64,000 nucleotides of DNA. It comes from Polyodon spathula. Its lineage: Eukaryota; Chordata; Actinopteri; Acipenseriformes; Polyodontidae. The position numbers and the translations under genes were made by a program. Each line of letters starts with the position of its first letter. The stretch's first letter is position 1. The notes below the pieces were generated by a model that did no database searches, was not told where the DNA came from, and saw only the letters and a list, made by a program, of their open reading frames with translations. Of the stretch, positions 40,419 to 51,707 are shown piece after piece. The stretch covers positions 65,788,524 through 65,852,523 of the forward strand of contig NC_054538.1 of assembly GCF_017654505.1 (NCBI RefSeq). Reading direction: 5' to 3'.

Positions 40419-41144
40419 TGGATTACGTCTCACCAGGGATGGGATGCTAGAAATCTACTTGTTGTGGTGGGTTTCCTACCTCACTTTTTATCCCATAATT
40501 CGAGCACTGCTGTGATGAAACAATAAACTACCTTTACCTTGCTTCCAAGCACAAACCTGCCTGTCACAGGAATACAGAGATATCCTTTCTAAAGTGGAGA
40601 TGGGATTTCCCATTCATCTATCTTTGTCACTAATTTCAGTAAGATCTGCTATTTGCATACATTTTTACCCTCCTTATTCTGTCCCTCCACAAGGACTGCT
40701 TATAACCATTTATTTCTAGTATTTCTCAAAATAATTCCTCTACAATGCACTCATCACTTTTAACTGGTATGCGCAGCTTCTTACACACCTAAAACTAAGT
40801 TACACTTTCAAGAATGAGAAAAAAATGATTTAGAAGTCAAATGCATGCAGAGAAACTTAAAATGAATGTGTGCTACATTATCCATATTGTAAGTTTGTTA
40901 TACACTGACTTACAACATAAAAAAAAAAAAAACAGTTGATGAATGCAGCAATTGAACTTGGCCTAATTATTGCTTTTGAATTTTCCTATTTAATTAGAGT
41001 TATGTGGGATTGCTGCATTTGGCTTTTTCTTGATTTGTTTATTTTGCAGAGAAATTCATTTGGGGTCCAGAGTATGTTTCTTTTTTATACATAATACTGC
41101 AATGCAATTAAAATTTGTGCTACAATTTAAACTTGCACATGTTT
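40419..41144. other. Intergenic, nothing recognised
   Basis: AT-rich sequence without gene or repeat signals. Confidence 0.5.
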
Positions 41145-41287
41145 TTACACAGAGAGTAGTGAGGGAATGGAATGGATTACTGAGGCCACATAGTTGATGC
41201 TGAATCATTAGGATTCTTTAAGACCCAACTTGACAAAGCTTCGATGAGCCGAATAGTCTCCTCTCGTTTGTAAATTTTCTTATGTTC
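41145..41287 (+). mobile_element. CR1-like LINE 3'-end fragment
   Basis: Reads as the last residues of the LINE protein (TQRVVREWNGLL-like, interrupted by stops). It then runs into the shared 3' tail: GCCGAATAGTCTCCTCTCGT, TTTGTAAATTTTC, TTATGTTC. It is older and more diverged than the copies at 22.3 and 59.6 kb. Confidence 0.75.
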
Positions 41288-42045
41288 CCAAAAAAAAAGT
41301 TTTCATGCAAATTACCAGTCAAGTTCTTGCAAAACTTTTCCTGACACCCAGGTATAGCAATATCTTCCAAAAAAAACCCAGGTATATATTTTTAAAGGTA
41401 CATCACGTCACTCTAAATATTTTCCTTGGGGAACTACAATGTTATCCACATTATCACATTCATAACAAACCTGATTAAGATTTTACTGTAAAGTTTTGTT
41501 TTTTTGTTTTTTTGTTTTTTTTTACAGTGTAATCTTAAAACCCTAACATATGGTTCTCGCCTCTAAAAATGATTTTGAAAATAATTTTACTGTGAATTAA
41601 TTCATATAACATGTTTCAAAGCAAGGAACAAAGACAGTTTCAATCTTTCTTTCTGTGTCTTCACAATGTATTGAACAAGGACACTTTGATTTTAAAACAT
41701 TGAAAAGGAAGGAAAAGGAAGGTCTTCTTAATCAAGATGAAAAGGAGTGGGAAGCAGCTTGTGCAATATAAAAGCTAGGAAGAGACAAAGGGAACATGTC
41801 GATAATAAGCACCTTGATCTGTTTCTAAGCAGTCTCCAAGCAACTTTTAATAGAAGGCCAGGCCCAGGCAAGGTAAAGGGATGGATGATGAAATAAGACG
41901 GCCTTTTGCTACAATAAAAAGAATGGTGAATGCTGCCAGTCTCATAGAAAATGCATTACTGGCCTTATAGCTTATTTACTCTTTAAAGCACAAAAGACAA
42001 TGCTGCATAAAATATACCATCAATTTTGAGTGTGCTTTAACTCAA

Positions 42046-42087
<42 letters not shown>

Positions 42088-43679
42088 TTTTCTTAATTTT
42101 GATAGCTCAAGGACAAGAGCCAAGAAAATAGGAACATTTTATAAAAATAAGAAAAAAATGTACAGTAATTTTGTTCTGACAGAGTAAACAGTATTACTGA
42201 TGTTACTGAATAAGCATAAGACCTCGACCATGGCTTTGTGTAATTCTATTAAATAAATATAGTACTGTACTGTACTTTATAAAATAAAATGAGCTGTGTA
42301 AATAGGAAGATAGGTTGTTTGCAGTTTTTGCTTTTGTTCTCTGGTATTTTATGCTTTGCTTTATTTGATGTACTTTATTTGAAGTAGTATCAAAATACAT
42401 TTTTGTTTGCTTAATTTAAGATACCAAAGGCTGGCTGATAGACCCCAATTAGTACCATTTGGGTAACATTAGTTAGCCCAAGATCAGTGCTAATCGGGTC
42501 TGTGAAACCAGCTGTAAAATACAACATTATTGCTCATCTATGTGCTTTTTGTAAAGGACAAAACAAAAACAAAAAATAAAGATAAAGACATTAAACAAAA
42601 GGTACATTAGTGTTGATTAATGCATCATTTAATTTACACCCTTTCAGTCTTATTTCATGAATCAGTCTTTACATTTAATTTACATTTATACTGACAATGT
42701 TGAGTAGACCCATACTTAGAGATACAGCATTGAACAATGGCTACTTTTACAACTAAAATAGAGGTTGCAAAAAAAAATAAAAAATACAGCAAGCTTCTAA
42801 GTTCCGTGCTAATAGGTGTCATTTTAAGGTAATTAAGGAGGGCCTGTGTTAATATTTCATATAGATTCACTCATCATAAGCATGTACCAATAATGCAGTG
42901 TACAATATATTAACATTTTCATGCATGGAATATTGAAAAGAGTTGAAAAAAGTAGTTTTGGACACATAATAAATATATTTTTCCATGGGTCTATATGGGG
43001 CTATCATGCATTACAGTCCTCCAGGGTATAAGACTAGATGAGGTGTCCACATGTGAATTTTAGAATAATATTACAGAAACGTTACAATTTTACTTACCTA
43101 ACCGTGACCATCCAGCCTTACAGCAGATGTAACTGGAACGTTCATCTCTGTTTTTTTTCTATCTGATGGTTAGATGTAATTATTTGTTAAATGTTTCTAA
43201 GATTCCCTCATAGCACAAATGGGATTCCTTACTGTGCTATGCTGAAGTTATGGCAGCATGCTACTGCTACTACTAAGTCAATGTGTAAGTTAATATGTGG
43301 TTACTCAGCATTGCGACCATCAGAATCACAAAAAAAAAAAAACGGTCTGTAAAAGATGTACATCTTCAAAGAAAGGATATGACTACTATAAATACGATAA
43401 GGGAAGTATTTTGCATTAACCTGTTTTTCAAAACCATAATTCTATGCTATTATCTTAGGGGCTTTAAACTAAGGGTTTATTGCGTGATGCAAATGGAGAG
43501 CTCAGTTTATTGCTGAGATTTAAATGATTTATTAGCCACAGTCTGGATTCAAGATGATTTTTTTTTTTTTTAATAAGCATTTAGTGAACATTAGCCAAAG
43601 ATCAACATACACAATTTCTGGTAGCTTAACAAACATTTTTTTTTTATAAAAACAAAAAACAAAACAAAACAAAACAAAA
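41288..43679. other. Intergenic, one small MITE
   Basis: Apart from the inverted-repeat element at 42430-42513 and a poly-T run at 42051-42085, nothing is recognised. Confidence 0.5.
42430..42513. mobile_element. Very short inverted-repeat element
   Basis: About 84 bp with imperfect inverted ends: GCTGGCTGATAGACCCCAAT against the inverse of GGGTCTGTGAAACCAGC. Similar short elements with GACC.GATTA ends are common in fish genomes (recollection). It may be the remains of a larger MITE. Confidence 0.5.
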
Positions 43680-43689
43680 AAAAAAGCAC

Positions 43690-44212
43690 TTAAGAAATTT
43701 CAAATATTTATTCATGAAAAAGTATTGGCACCCATGCTTTAGTTTTTTGTGTGCCCTCCTCTTACTTTCGTTACAGTTTATGATCATTCTTAAGCAGTAT
43801 GTTTTCATCTTGTTGGTGAAATCTTGCATATTTCCTTCATCTCAGACAGATTGGATACAAAATGCATGGCTACAGCTTTTTTTCAGACCAGTCCAAATAA
43901 TTTCTATTGGATTGAGATCTGGTGATTGTGAAGGCCATTCCGTTTTCTTCAAGAATTCCAGAGTTGACTTAGCTGTATGCTTTATGTCATTGTCATGTTG
44001 GAAGATCAACTGTCTGCCAATCAGTCTTCGAGCAGGTGATATCATTGTATTTGGTAGAATGGTTTGATACATGGTTTTCGATCTTTGATCATATCAATGT
44101 CTCCTGTCCCTGAACCGCTAAAACACCCTCATACTATGACTGAACCACCTCCATCTTTAACTATAGGTACAAGGTTTTCTTCATTGAAGCCTTTGTCAGG
44201 GGTTATGTTTGC
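43690..44212 (-). mobile_element. Tc1/mariner element, C-terminal part
   Basis: Minus-strand transposase catalytic region: VKDGGGSV-like near 44150, [20 protein letters not shown] near 43960-44010, and [11 protein letters not shown] near 43900. The end motif AAAAGTATTGGCACCC (43719-43734) resembles a Tc1 inverted terminus. The element resumes at about 45715 after an insertion. Confidence 0.75.
43842..44200 (-). pseudogene. Tc1 transposase catalytic half, disrupted
   Basis: Carries [11 protein letters not shown] (second Asp) and SPDLNPIE (third acidic residue, Glu). A small deletion between LKK and TEWPSQ removes linker residues normally present. It is separated from its N-terminal half by about 1.5 kb of inserted DNA. 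Confidence 0.7.
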
Positions 44213-45715
44213 ATGACTTTACAGGTAAGTATATTTTTTGTAATAACCTCTTCTATACCCCACAGGTTGTTTGGATCTCAGACTGACCACTGGCCCACCC
44301 TAGGAGCACACAGGACCCACACCGACAGGTACATACATTTATTTATTTATTTATTTATATTTAGTCATCACCAACTTTTTCCCCGTTTTTTCTCCCCAGT
44401 TTTGTATGCCCAATTATTATCTGTATCCTCGGATCACCGCTCGCAACCCCCCCAGCGACTCAGGGAACGGAGGCTGGAGCACGCGTCCTCCGAAACGTGC
44501 TCCTGCCAATCCAGCATTTTACAAGCTGCGGATCCACAGCGAGGCCGCAAGACCTATAGTGCCGGAGGACAACACAGATCCTGCGGCTCCACTGCAGAAC
44601 CACAGGTGCCCTATTGGCCACAGGGGTCGCTGGTGTGCGGTGACCTAAGCCCACCCTATCCGGGCAGCGCTCTGCCAATTTTGCGGCGCCACCTAGGAAC
44701 CCCCGGTCACGGTCGACTGTGACAGCCTGGATTTAAACCTGCAATCTCAAGGATATAAGGTGCATCCTGCACCCTATGGTTGTTCTTTATTATGTCAAAC
44801 AACAAAAATCAACAGGTCACAGCTTTTATACAAAGAAATGTCAATAAGAAGAACATTTATATCCCCTAAAATAGCAATGGTTTTCCCAGGGATACTATAA
44901 TTTAATATCTCCACAGTAAGTATCCGGGTAAGTAAAAAGTATAGTTCAGTTCCACTGGAGGATTCCAAAATGTCCCACACTGTCTAGGAGGTAGATTTTT
45001 TGTGACCATTACCATTAGAGTGTCACCTGGCCTTCAATGGCCGAAAAGTGTCTCGCTCCTCAAAGGCAAAAGGCAATCTTCTCCAAAGTGGTCTCCACCA
45101 TAATATAGACTCTTAAATGTGTCCACGAAAGTTCAACTGGCTCCTTGCCAATACTTTGCATTCAGATCCCACGCCTGCCTCCAGGGACTGCTTCCTCCCT
45201 CCCTCCGTGACATCAATCCTGGAGAAACAATTAAAACAATCCATCTTTAATACTCGCTCTCGGGCTAATTCACAAACCCCACATTCAGCCCCTCCCTACA
45301 ACAGCATTAGCCTTCTGACCTGGATATTGATACTTAACTCTAGTAGGGGAGAGCCTCGCTTATCGGGGTGTCAGCAGGTCATATAGCAGTCAAGTCTTCT
45401 CTACAATCCTTCTTCTGGAACAGAGGGAAAGAGAAGGCAAGCCCTGGAGACAGACAAACTACAATGCGTCAGCACTCATAATACACCAAAGAGATCTTCC
45501 AGTCCAACAGTATACTTATTCCGCTCACAGTCCCTATGTACTGGAGTCGTATAATAGTTAACAATAACTAGAACACTAGCATCCATCAGACGAGACTCTT
45601 ATGTAAACAACTCAAGTCAAACTCGCAGTCCGTTGTGAAACAGTATTCTCTTAATCTCGACAATGCAAAGAGTACTTAACTTTCTTTTCTGTGATGTAGA
45701 GTCTTCTCTGCATTT
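44213..45715. mobile_element. Insertion inside Tc1, containing a SINE
   Basis: Both flanks are pieces of the same minus-strand Tc1 transposase in the right order, so this 1.5 kb is inserted DNA. 44335-44790 is SINE-like. The rest (44791-45715) is CA/CT-rich, has no protein motif and is not classified. The borders are approximate. Confidence 0.6.
44335..44790 (-). mobile_element. tRNA-derived SINE-like element
   Basis: Minus strand. A B-box-like GGTTTAAATCC (44739-44729) lies in a tRNA-like head starting near 44790. A GC-rich body with many CpG follows, ending in GGTGATGACTAAATATAAAT plus an (AAAT)n tail near 44336-44360. Its plus strand has stop-free stretches that make chance ORFs of up to 169 codons. 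Confidence 0.6.
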
Positions 45716-46340
45716 ACCTGTGGCATTTTGTTTCCTCCTGCTTCTCTTCAATGTATCTGTTGTTTATGCTCCAGTGCTGCTTCTCATTTGTGACAGCTTT
45801 CTAATTTTTTCTTCAAACATGGGAAACGTTATATTTTAGACTCATTGAACCAGAGAATTTTGTTGAATGCTTCAGATTTCTGTTCAATACAGTTCATTTT
45901 ATGAAATTTCTTTAAAAGTGGTTTGCAGTGAGGTCTACGTGTATAAAACTCTTCTGTGTTCTGTGTCCTTTGTACAGTTCTTTCATGCCCTATTATACCT
46001 GATGCTTCTAAAGTCCTTGGCTTTTAATCATAGATTTCTTTTTAGCTGCTTGGATGATTCCCCTACCTGCTGTAACTGTCCACTTCTTTCAAGCATTTCA
46101 GTTGAATTTGTTCTGTGGTGCTTCTTGGTTATTGCTCCGATTGTAGATTTTGGACACTGTTCTGTAGCTATTTCCTTTGTTGTAGTTTGCTACGAATGCT
46201 TTTCTCAAACGTAAATCCAACTCCTTTGTCTTGACCATCATTTGCTGTGTTGCCAAAACATTCTTCAAACTGGCTCTTCATCTTCCCAGTGGATTTCTGT
46301 GGGATACAGTGATTTTAAAAATCTTCCATCGGCTGTAAAA
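45716..46340 (-). mobile_element. Tc1/mariner element, N-terminal part
   Basis: Minus-strand reading gives MVKTKELDLRLRKAFVANYN near 46240-46180 and then NSYRTVSKIYN, the start and first helix-turn-helix of a Tc1 transposase. It is the missing front half of the element at 43690-44212. Several stops and frameshifts occur. Confidence 0.7.
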
Positions 46341-46394
46341 AAAAAAGTTTCCACAAATAACATCACTCAAGATTCATCAATCAAAGATTTAAAG

Positions 46395-46570
46395 ACTGAG
46401 CAAAGCTGTTGAACCGAGGACGGAAAAGCAGGAGGGGAGGCTAAAGGGGCCTGTTGGGTGCCTGCAATGGACAGAACAGAAGGACAGAATGAAGTGGGGG
46501 CCTGTTTTGGACATCCAGAGGACGGGAAAGAAGGGAGATAGACAGTGGGGGCCAATAGGACACCCACAGA
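46395..46570 (-). repeat. 51-bp minisatellite, left block
   Basis: Three imperfect units with period 51: the marker GGCCTGTT/GGCCAAT falls at 46450, 46501 and 46552. The unit contains GGGGCCTGTTGGATGCCCAC and GGACAGA.AAG. It continues beyond the CR1 insertion at 47406-47690. Confidence 0.8.
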
Positions 46571-46573
46571 GAA

Positions 46574-47405
46574 CTTAAGAACGTAAGAAAGTTTACAAAT
46601 GAGAGGAGGCCATTCAGCCCATCTTGCCTGTTTGATTGTTAGTATCTTATTGAGAATCTCATCAAGCAGATTCTTGAAGGATCCCAGGATGTCAGCTTCA
46701 ACAACATTAATGGGGAGTTGGTTCCAGGTCCTTACAATTCTCTGTGTAAAAGTGTCTCCTATTTTTTGTTCGGAATGCCCCTTTATCTAATCTCCATTTG
46801 TGACCCCTGATCCTTGTTTCTTTTTTCAGGTCAAAAAAATCCCTTGGGTCGACATTGTCAATACCTTTTAGAATTTTGAATGCTTGAATTAGACTGCATA
46901 GTCTTCTTTGTTCAAAACTGAATAGATTCAATTCTTTAAGCTTGTCTTCATATGACATGCTTTGCACTCTTTCTAGATCAGCAGTATCCTTTTTGTAGTG
47001 AGGTGACCAGAACTGAACACAATATTCTAGATGAGGTCTTAGTAATACATTGTAAAGTTTTAACATTACTTCCCTTGATTTAAATTCAACGCTTTTCACT
47101 ATATATCCAAGCATCTTGTTGGCCTTTATATAGCTTCCTCACATTGTCTAGAGGAAGACATTTCTGAGTCAACATAAACTCCTAGGTCTTTTTCATATAT
47201 TCCTTCTTCAATTTCAGTATCTCCTATATGATAATTATAATGCACATTTGCATTGCCTTGCCTGCGTGCAGTACCTTACACTTTTCTCTATTAAATGTCA
47301 TTTGCTATGTGTTTATCATTTGCCATGTGTCTGCCTGGTTCTGAATCTTATCTAGATCATTTTCAATGACCTTTGCTGTTGTAACGGTGTTTGCCACTCC
47401 TCCTA
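46574..47405 (-). mobile_element. CR1-like LINE fragment inside a minisatellite
   Basis: Same family as 22328-24590, with an octamer-type end at 46574 and the C-terminal RT region, including LKLYNVLLRPHLEYCVQFWS near 47060-47000. It carries deletions (for instance the RATRIIPGL block is missing) and is clearly older than the other two copies. Confidence 0.85.
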
Positions 47406-47690
47406 CAGAAAAGAGGGAGGGAGCATGGTGGGGTCCTGTTGAATGCCCATGAAAGACAGACAAGAGGGAGAGAGTGTGGTGTGGACCTGTTGGATGCCCA
47501 CAACACAGAAAGGAGGGATGAATGACTGATGGGGGACAATAAGAGGGAGCACTACAGGAGCTTGTTGGATGCCCACGAAGGACAGAAAAGGAGGGAGAGG
47601 GGCTTTGAGAGCCTGTTGGACAGCCACTAAGGACAGACAAGAGGGATGGAGTGTAGGACCCGATAGGGAAGGTAGGACACCTGGTTCAAC
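47406..47690 (-). repeat. 51-bp minisatellite, right block
   Basis: About five units. CCTGTT markers at 47435, 47486, about 47561 and 47612 show 51-bp spacing, with one partial unit. Because 51 is 17 codons, minus-strand frames stay open and repeat a peptide close to GIQQAP..LPPSFLSFV. This looks like a property of the repeat, not a gene. Confidence 0.8.
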
Positions 47691-48299
47691 ATGGGCCAAA
47701 AACTGTTTGCTACCGAAATTGACTGGGGCCAATACAACCACAGTGGCCTGTTGGACACCTATGGCTAAAGCAGGTAGTTGAACTGATGCGGGTTGCTGAA
47801 ATGCATCTTGACTGATTGAAGTGGAGGCAGCGGGGTTTAAAACAGCATGGTTACGTATCACAAGATATCTGCACCTGCAGTTGCTGAGAGCAGTGAAAGC
47901 TGTATGGCAGAAAGGTCCTGGGAGGCAGCGATGAGAACAGACATCATAGTGGGAGTGATTGCAGAGAGGTGAGGTAAATGTTGAATATCTGGTCTTTGCG
48001 GGCTGAAGCGCTGAAAGGAATGTTATTATTGTGAAGCTGTTGCTGGTGTTTTGAAACTGTCCATTTCTTGATGCCTGGAGATGAAGAGCAGGTAGCAAGT
48101 GGAGCGCTGCGGTGAACCGGAGAGAGCTCCAGTATACTTTCAAGGTGAAAGCGAAAGGATGAGCAAGTAAACAGGTTTAATTAGATGATATGATTCAATT
48201 AGATGAAGTGATAATTGTGTTGGAGTTTGTCCATCCTCCCAAACTAAAGCTGTAAACTAAATAAAGCAAAGTGAAAGCATGGTAAGCAACAGTTAATTA
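47691..48299. other. Unclassified sequence next to the minisatellite
   Basis: GC-richer than its surroundings. The minus-strand open frame (to 48143) continues from the minisatellite but matches no family I know. It may be the rest of an unknown repeat. Confidence 0.35.
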
Positions 48300-48545
48300 A
48301 GAACGTAAGAACATAAGGAATTCTAGGATGAAAAAAGGCCATTCAGCCCACCTGTGCTCGCTTTGATGCCAACGTGCTCTTTAAGCACTCAGGCGAGGAA
48401 AAACTAAAAAAAAACCCTAACCAGGTTAGTGGGGAAATGAAACCTCTGGGACTTTTCTTCCTCCAGACGGCTAACTAAAGGTCTTATTGTGGTCACAGAG
48501 AGCGTTATACAGCATTGTTCATCACAGCATCCAGTATGTTGTTTT
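48300..48545 (-). mobile_element. CR1-like 3'-end fragment, second subfamily
   Basis: Starts with octamer-like units (AGAACGTAAGAACATAAGGA), then GAAAAAAGGCCATTCAGCCC, the conserved 3' motif of CR1-like tails. The remainder differs from the other copies here, so this is another subfamily. Confidence 0.6.
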
Positions 48546-51381
48546 TTTTTTTTTTCTAAAAAGCGCCTCTCTTTTTCTGTGATTTTTGTTATCTGTATTG
48601 AACAGGGTGAGTTTCAGACTATTTCTCTTTTTTTATGAAAGCCTAGTGTGTGCACATTCATTTAACGTATGACATACCTGTAACCTTTATAGTTAAGGAG
48701 CTACAGCCACAAATCTAACAACAATAAAAACAGGTGAAAATTGCTCAGACCCTATTAAGCCTCCTAGAATATATTTTAGTTTCTCATCGAATTTTGTAAA
48801 TGTTATACTGTGACGTGTTTACAGAGACACTCCATCTATTTCAGAACACCTGTAAAGAAGGGATTGATCTGATTAATCTGTGTAGACCTATAAATAATAA
48901 CCCCATATTAATAAAGGTCACCTTTTTAACAGTTCCTTAACCATATATTCAAAACTAACATGCATAATATATTTGTTGTAAATGTTGATGTGAGCAAGCA
49001 ACTTAGTTAACCACTCACCAGAGAAACTGATCATTAGTGGCTGCTTAAGACAAGTGATTGATTATCAAAGGGACCTCAGGAATTCACTTGCATTGAAAAA
49101 TAAATGTTCTGTGGTTTACTAGCTGCTTTATGACCAGATGAAGGCTTAGTTATGTATTTTAAGAATTCTCTCAAATCTAAATCTCTGCAGTCATAGAGAA
49201 TTTTTGGAACAAGGCTACTAATTCCTAGGCATTATCTAATACTTAAACCTGTATGACCATTATTGTGCTTGCTAATAGGAACCACCTGGCTGAAAATGTG
49301 TCTGTATATATAAGTCTTCTTTAGGTGTCATCCATTCAGTCCTGGTAATGCCAGTTAGTACCTTTTCAGTAGACAAAACAATGTATTTGGCAGTGGTGGC
49401 TTTTTTGTACCACACATCTATGCTTAAGCACAGAGATTTGGTTAAAACTAATAGCTTTTGTTACCTCACTAATCCATGCAGAGCTGGAAAGGGGACCTCA
49501 AAACACATCACTCATTTCACAGCATAAAGGGTGAAGTTGCCATTTTGTTATATTACTTAAAACTCTCCAGTTTCTTGTGGCAAGTTAAAGAGTCAGATTG
49601 TATGAACCAGCATCTGAATAAATGACCTCTTATATCATTCTCTAGTTGGAGTTTAAGGGTACCTTAATCCTTTTAAAATACAGTATCACCTGAGACAGAA
49701 GGGAAGATCGGTTTATTTTCTATAAATGTCAATGACAATTATTAAAATGACCATCTACTGTATGACATATTCAAATTAGCACGCCCTCTCCCCTTCCCAT
49801 CCCCCATCTGCAAAAACACAGTTGCAATGAATATGCCACAGGCAGCAGGTTCCATGGTGGATTGTTGGACAATGGAAACTTGGCTAAGGTCAGAGCAAAG
49901 TATAAAAACAAAAGGAGGTTATGTTGATCGTATAATCTACCAGTTTCAATGAAGTTGAAAAACAAGAGCAACCACCCATCCAGAGAGCTCAGGCGACACC
50001 AGACAAACTGAAAAACAAAAGCAGTGAGTGTATGGAATAAGGCAGAAACACTTGGACCCTTTAAGTCCCTATATGTAGCAAATTGAAATGCACAACAGGG
50101 AGAATATATTGAATTATTTAGTTAGCTACAACCACATTAACTACATGGAGACAGAGTATCCAAGGTCATATTTAATTTAAAATCCCAACCAGGGGATGGA
50201 GCAAAAGGGTTTCCTCCTACTGTACCTTACATCTTGTGGACAATATCCAGTAACATGACAGTTTAAATAGCTCACTAACAAATACATCACCGGGATAGTG
50301 TTTTACAGTACTGTCTTATTAGCTGTCTAATACATTAAACAGTGTTTATTTTCTGAAATTGATTTAGCTTTAATTGAATAACCTACTCATACTATGCATT
50401 ACTTAAATGTTTACCTTTTGTATGGTAAAGTGGGCTCTATAGACAAAGGGATTGATTTTCAAAGACTGTGGGTATGGAACCTATATTGAATTTATGTGCG
50501 CTTGTGCGCTTGCATCCCTTTTTTTATGAAACCGAAGCACTTTGACACAAACCATAGCTGGAGGATCTCAATGGCACGCTAGCTTACTGAAGGATGAATA
50601 TCTTTCCTCAAGGATATGTTTTAGAATAGATAAAATGGATTCATAGAACACAAGCTAGACAAGTAGGAAAAGCTAAGCTGTTGCTGTACAAAAACCTTTA
50701 GAAAGAAAATATTAAGTGAAGCTTAATTTTTCAATAAAAGTGTAAATAGTGATTACAAAGGTTTAGGGAAATTACATTAATATGTGTGACTGAAGTTGCA
50801 TCCTGTATATTGATGTATAATCATATACAATTCTATTTTAAATCAGGATTGCTCCATAGACATTCCAATCATAGCATGAATTTTACAAAAACATTTGTTC
50901 CAAATTAACTGATTTGTGCCTTGTCTTTCTAAGTCTGCTTGTACAATTTTAATTGTTCCCAATGCCATAGTAGAGCTGGACAAATTGCTAATAATTGGAA
51001 TCTGGCAGCTGTCTCAGTCTGTAAGGCAACAGATGCAATTTGATCCATTTGGTTTCTATTGCTACTCTATTCTTTCTCTTAGTGATACATAACATCTGCA
51101 ATTTGCAGCCTTTGGTGACAATGCACTGCAATAATAATAATAATAATAATAATAATAACTGTTAAACAAGATCAATGACGGTAAGGCTGTTAGTGGCATT
51201 TTTAGTCTGATTTCACTACAGACTTATTCAATACTGTGCCTATTTTATGATTAGATAGTGTAATTGACAAATCATGTAACTTTTAGGTCATTTTGATAGT
51301 AAATTGTGCATTAACCCAACATTCCTGTACATGTAACCTATCCTAATTCAGAATTTTCAATTTAAATATGTGAACAATATA
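48546..51381. other. Intergenic, no gene seen
   Basis: Contains an (AAT)n run at 51130-51158. The stretch 50930-51125 is repeat-free and could be conserved non-coding DNA. Otherwise nothing is recognised. Confidence 0.45.
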
Positions 51382-51707
51382 CAGTGCCTATAGAAAGTCT
51401 ACATCCCTTTTCAAAATGTCCACCTTTTGTTGCCTTATAGCCTGGAATTAAAATGCATTATTTTTTTTTCATTTATCTACACAACCCCACAACTTCCAAG
51501 TGAAAAAAATGTTCTAGAAATTTGTAGGAAATTAATTAAAAATAAAAAACTGAAATAGCTTGGTTGGATAAGTGTCCACTCCCCTTGTAATAGCAATCCT
51601 AAATTAGTTCAGGTGTAACCAATCGCCTTCAAAATCACACACCAAATTAAGTGGCTCCCACCGGTGTTAAATTGTAGTGATTCATATGATTTTGGGATAA
51701 ATTCAGC
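51382..51707 (+). mobile_element. Tc1/mariner terminal fragment
   Basis: Closely matches the right-hand 330 bp (inverted) of the element at 600-2040, from the TA-CAGTGCCTATAGAAAGTCTA terminus to ATAAATTCAGC. It stops abruptly there, before the transposase begins. Confidence 0.85.

Noticed and set aside
44213..44722. 169-codon ORF
   Set aside because: It lies across the SINE-like element and its flank. Being GC-rich, such DNA stays open by chance in several frames.
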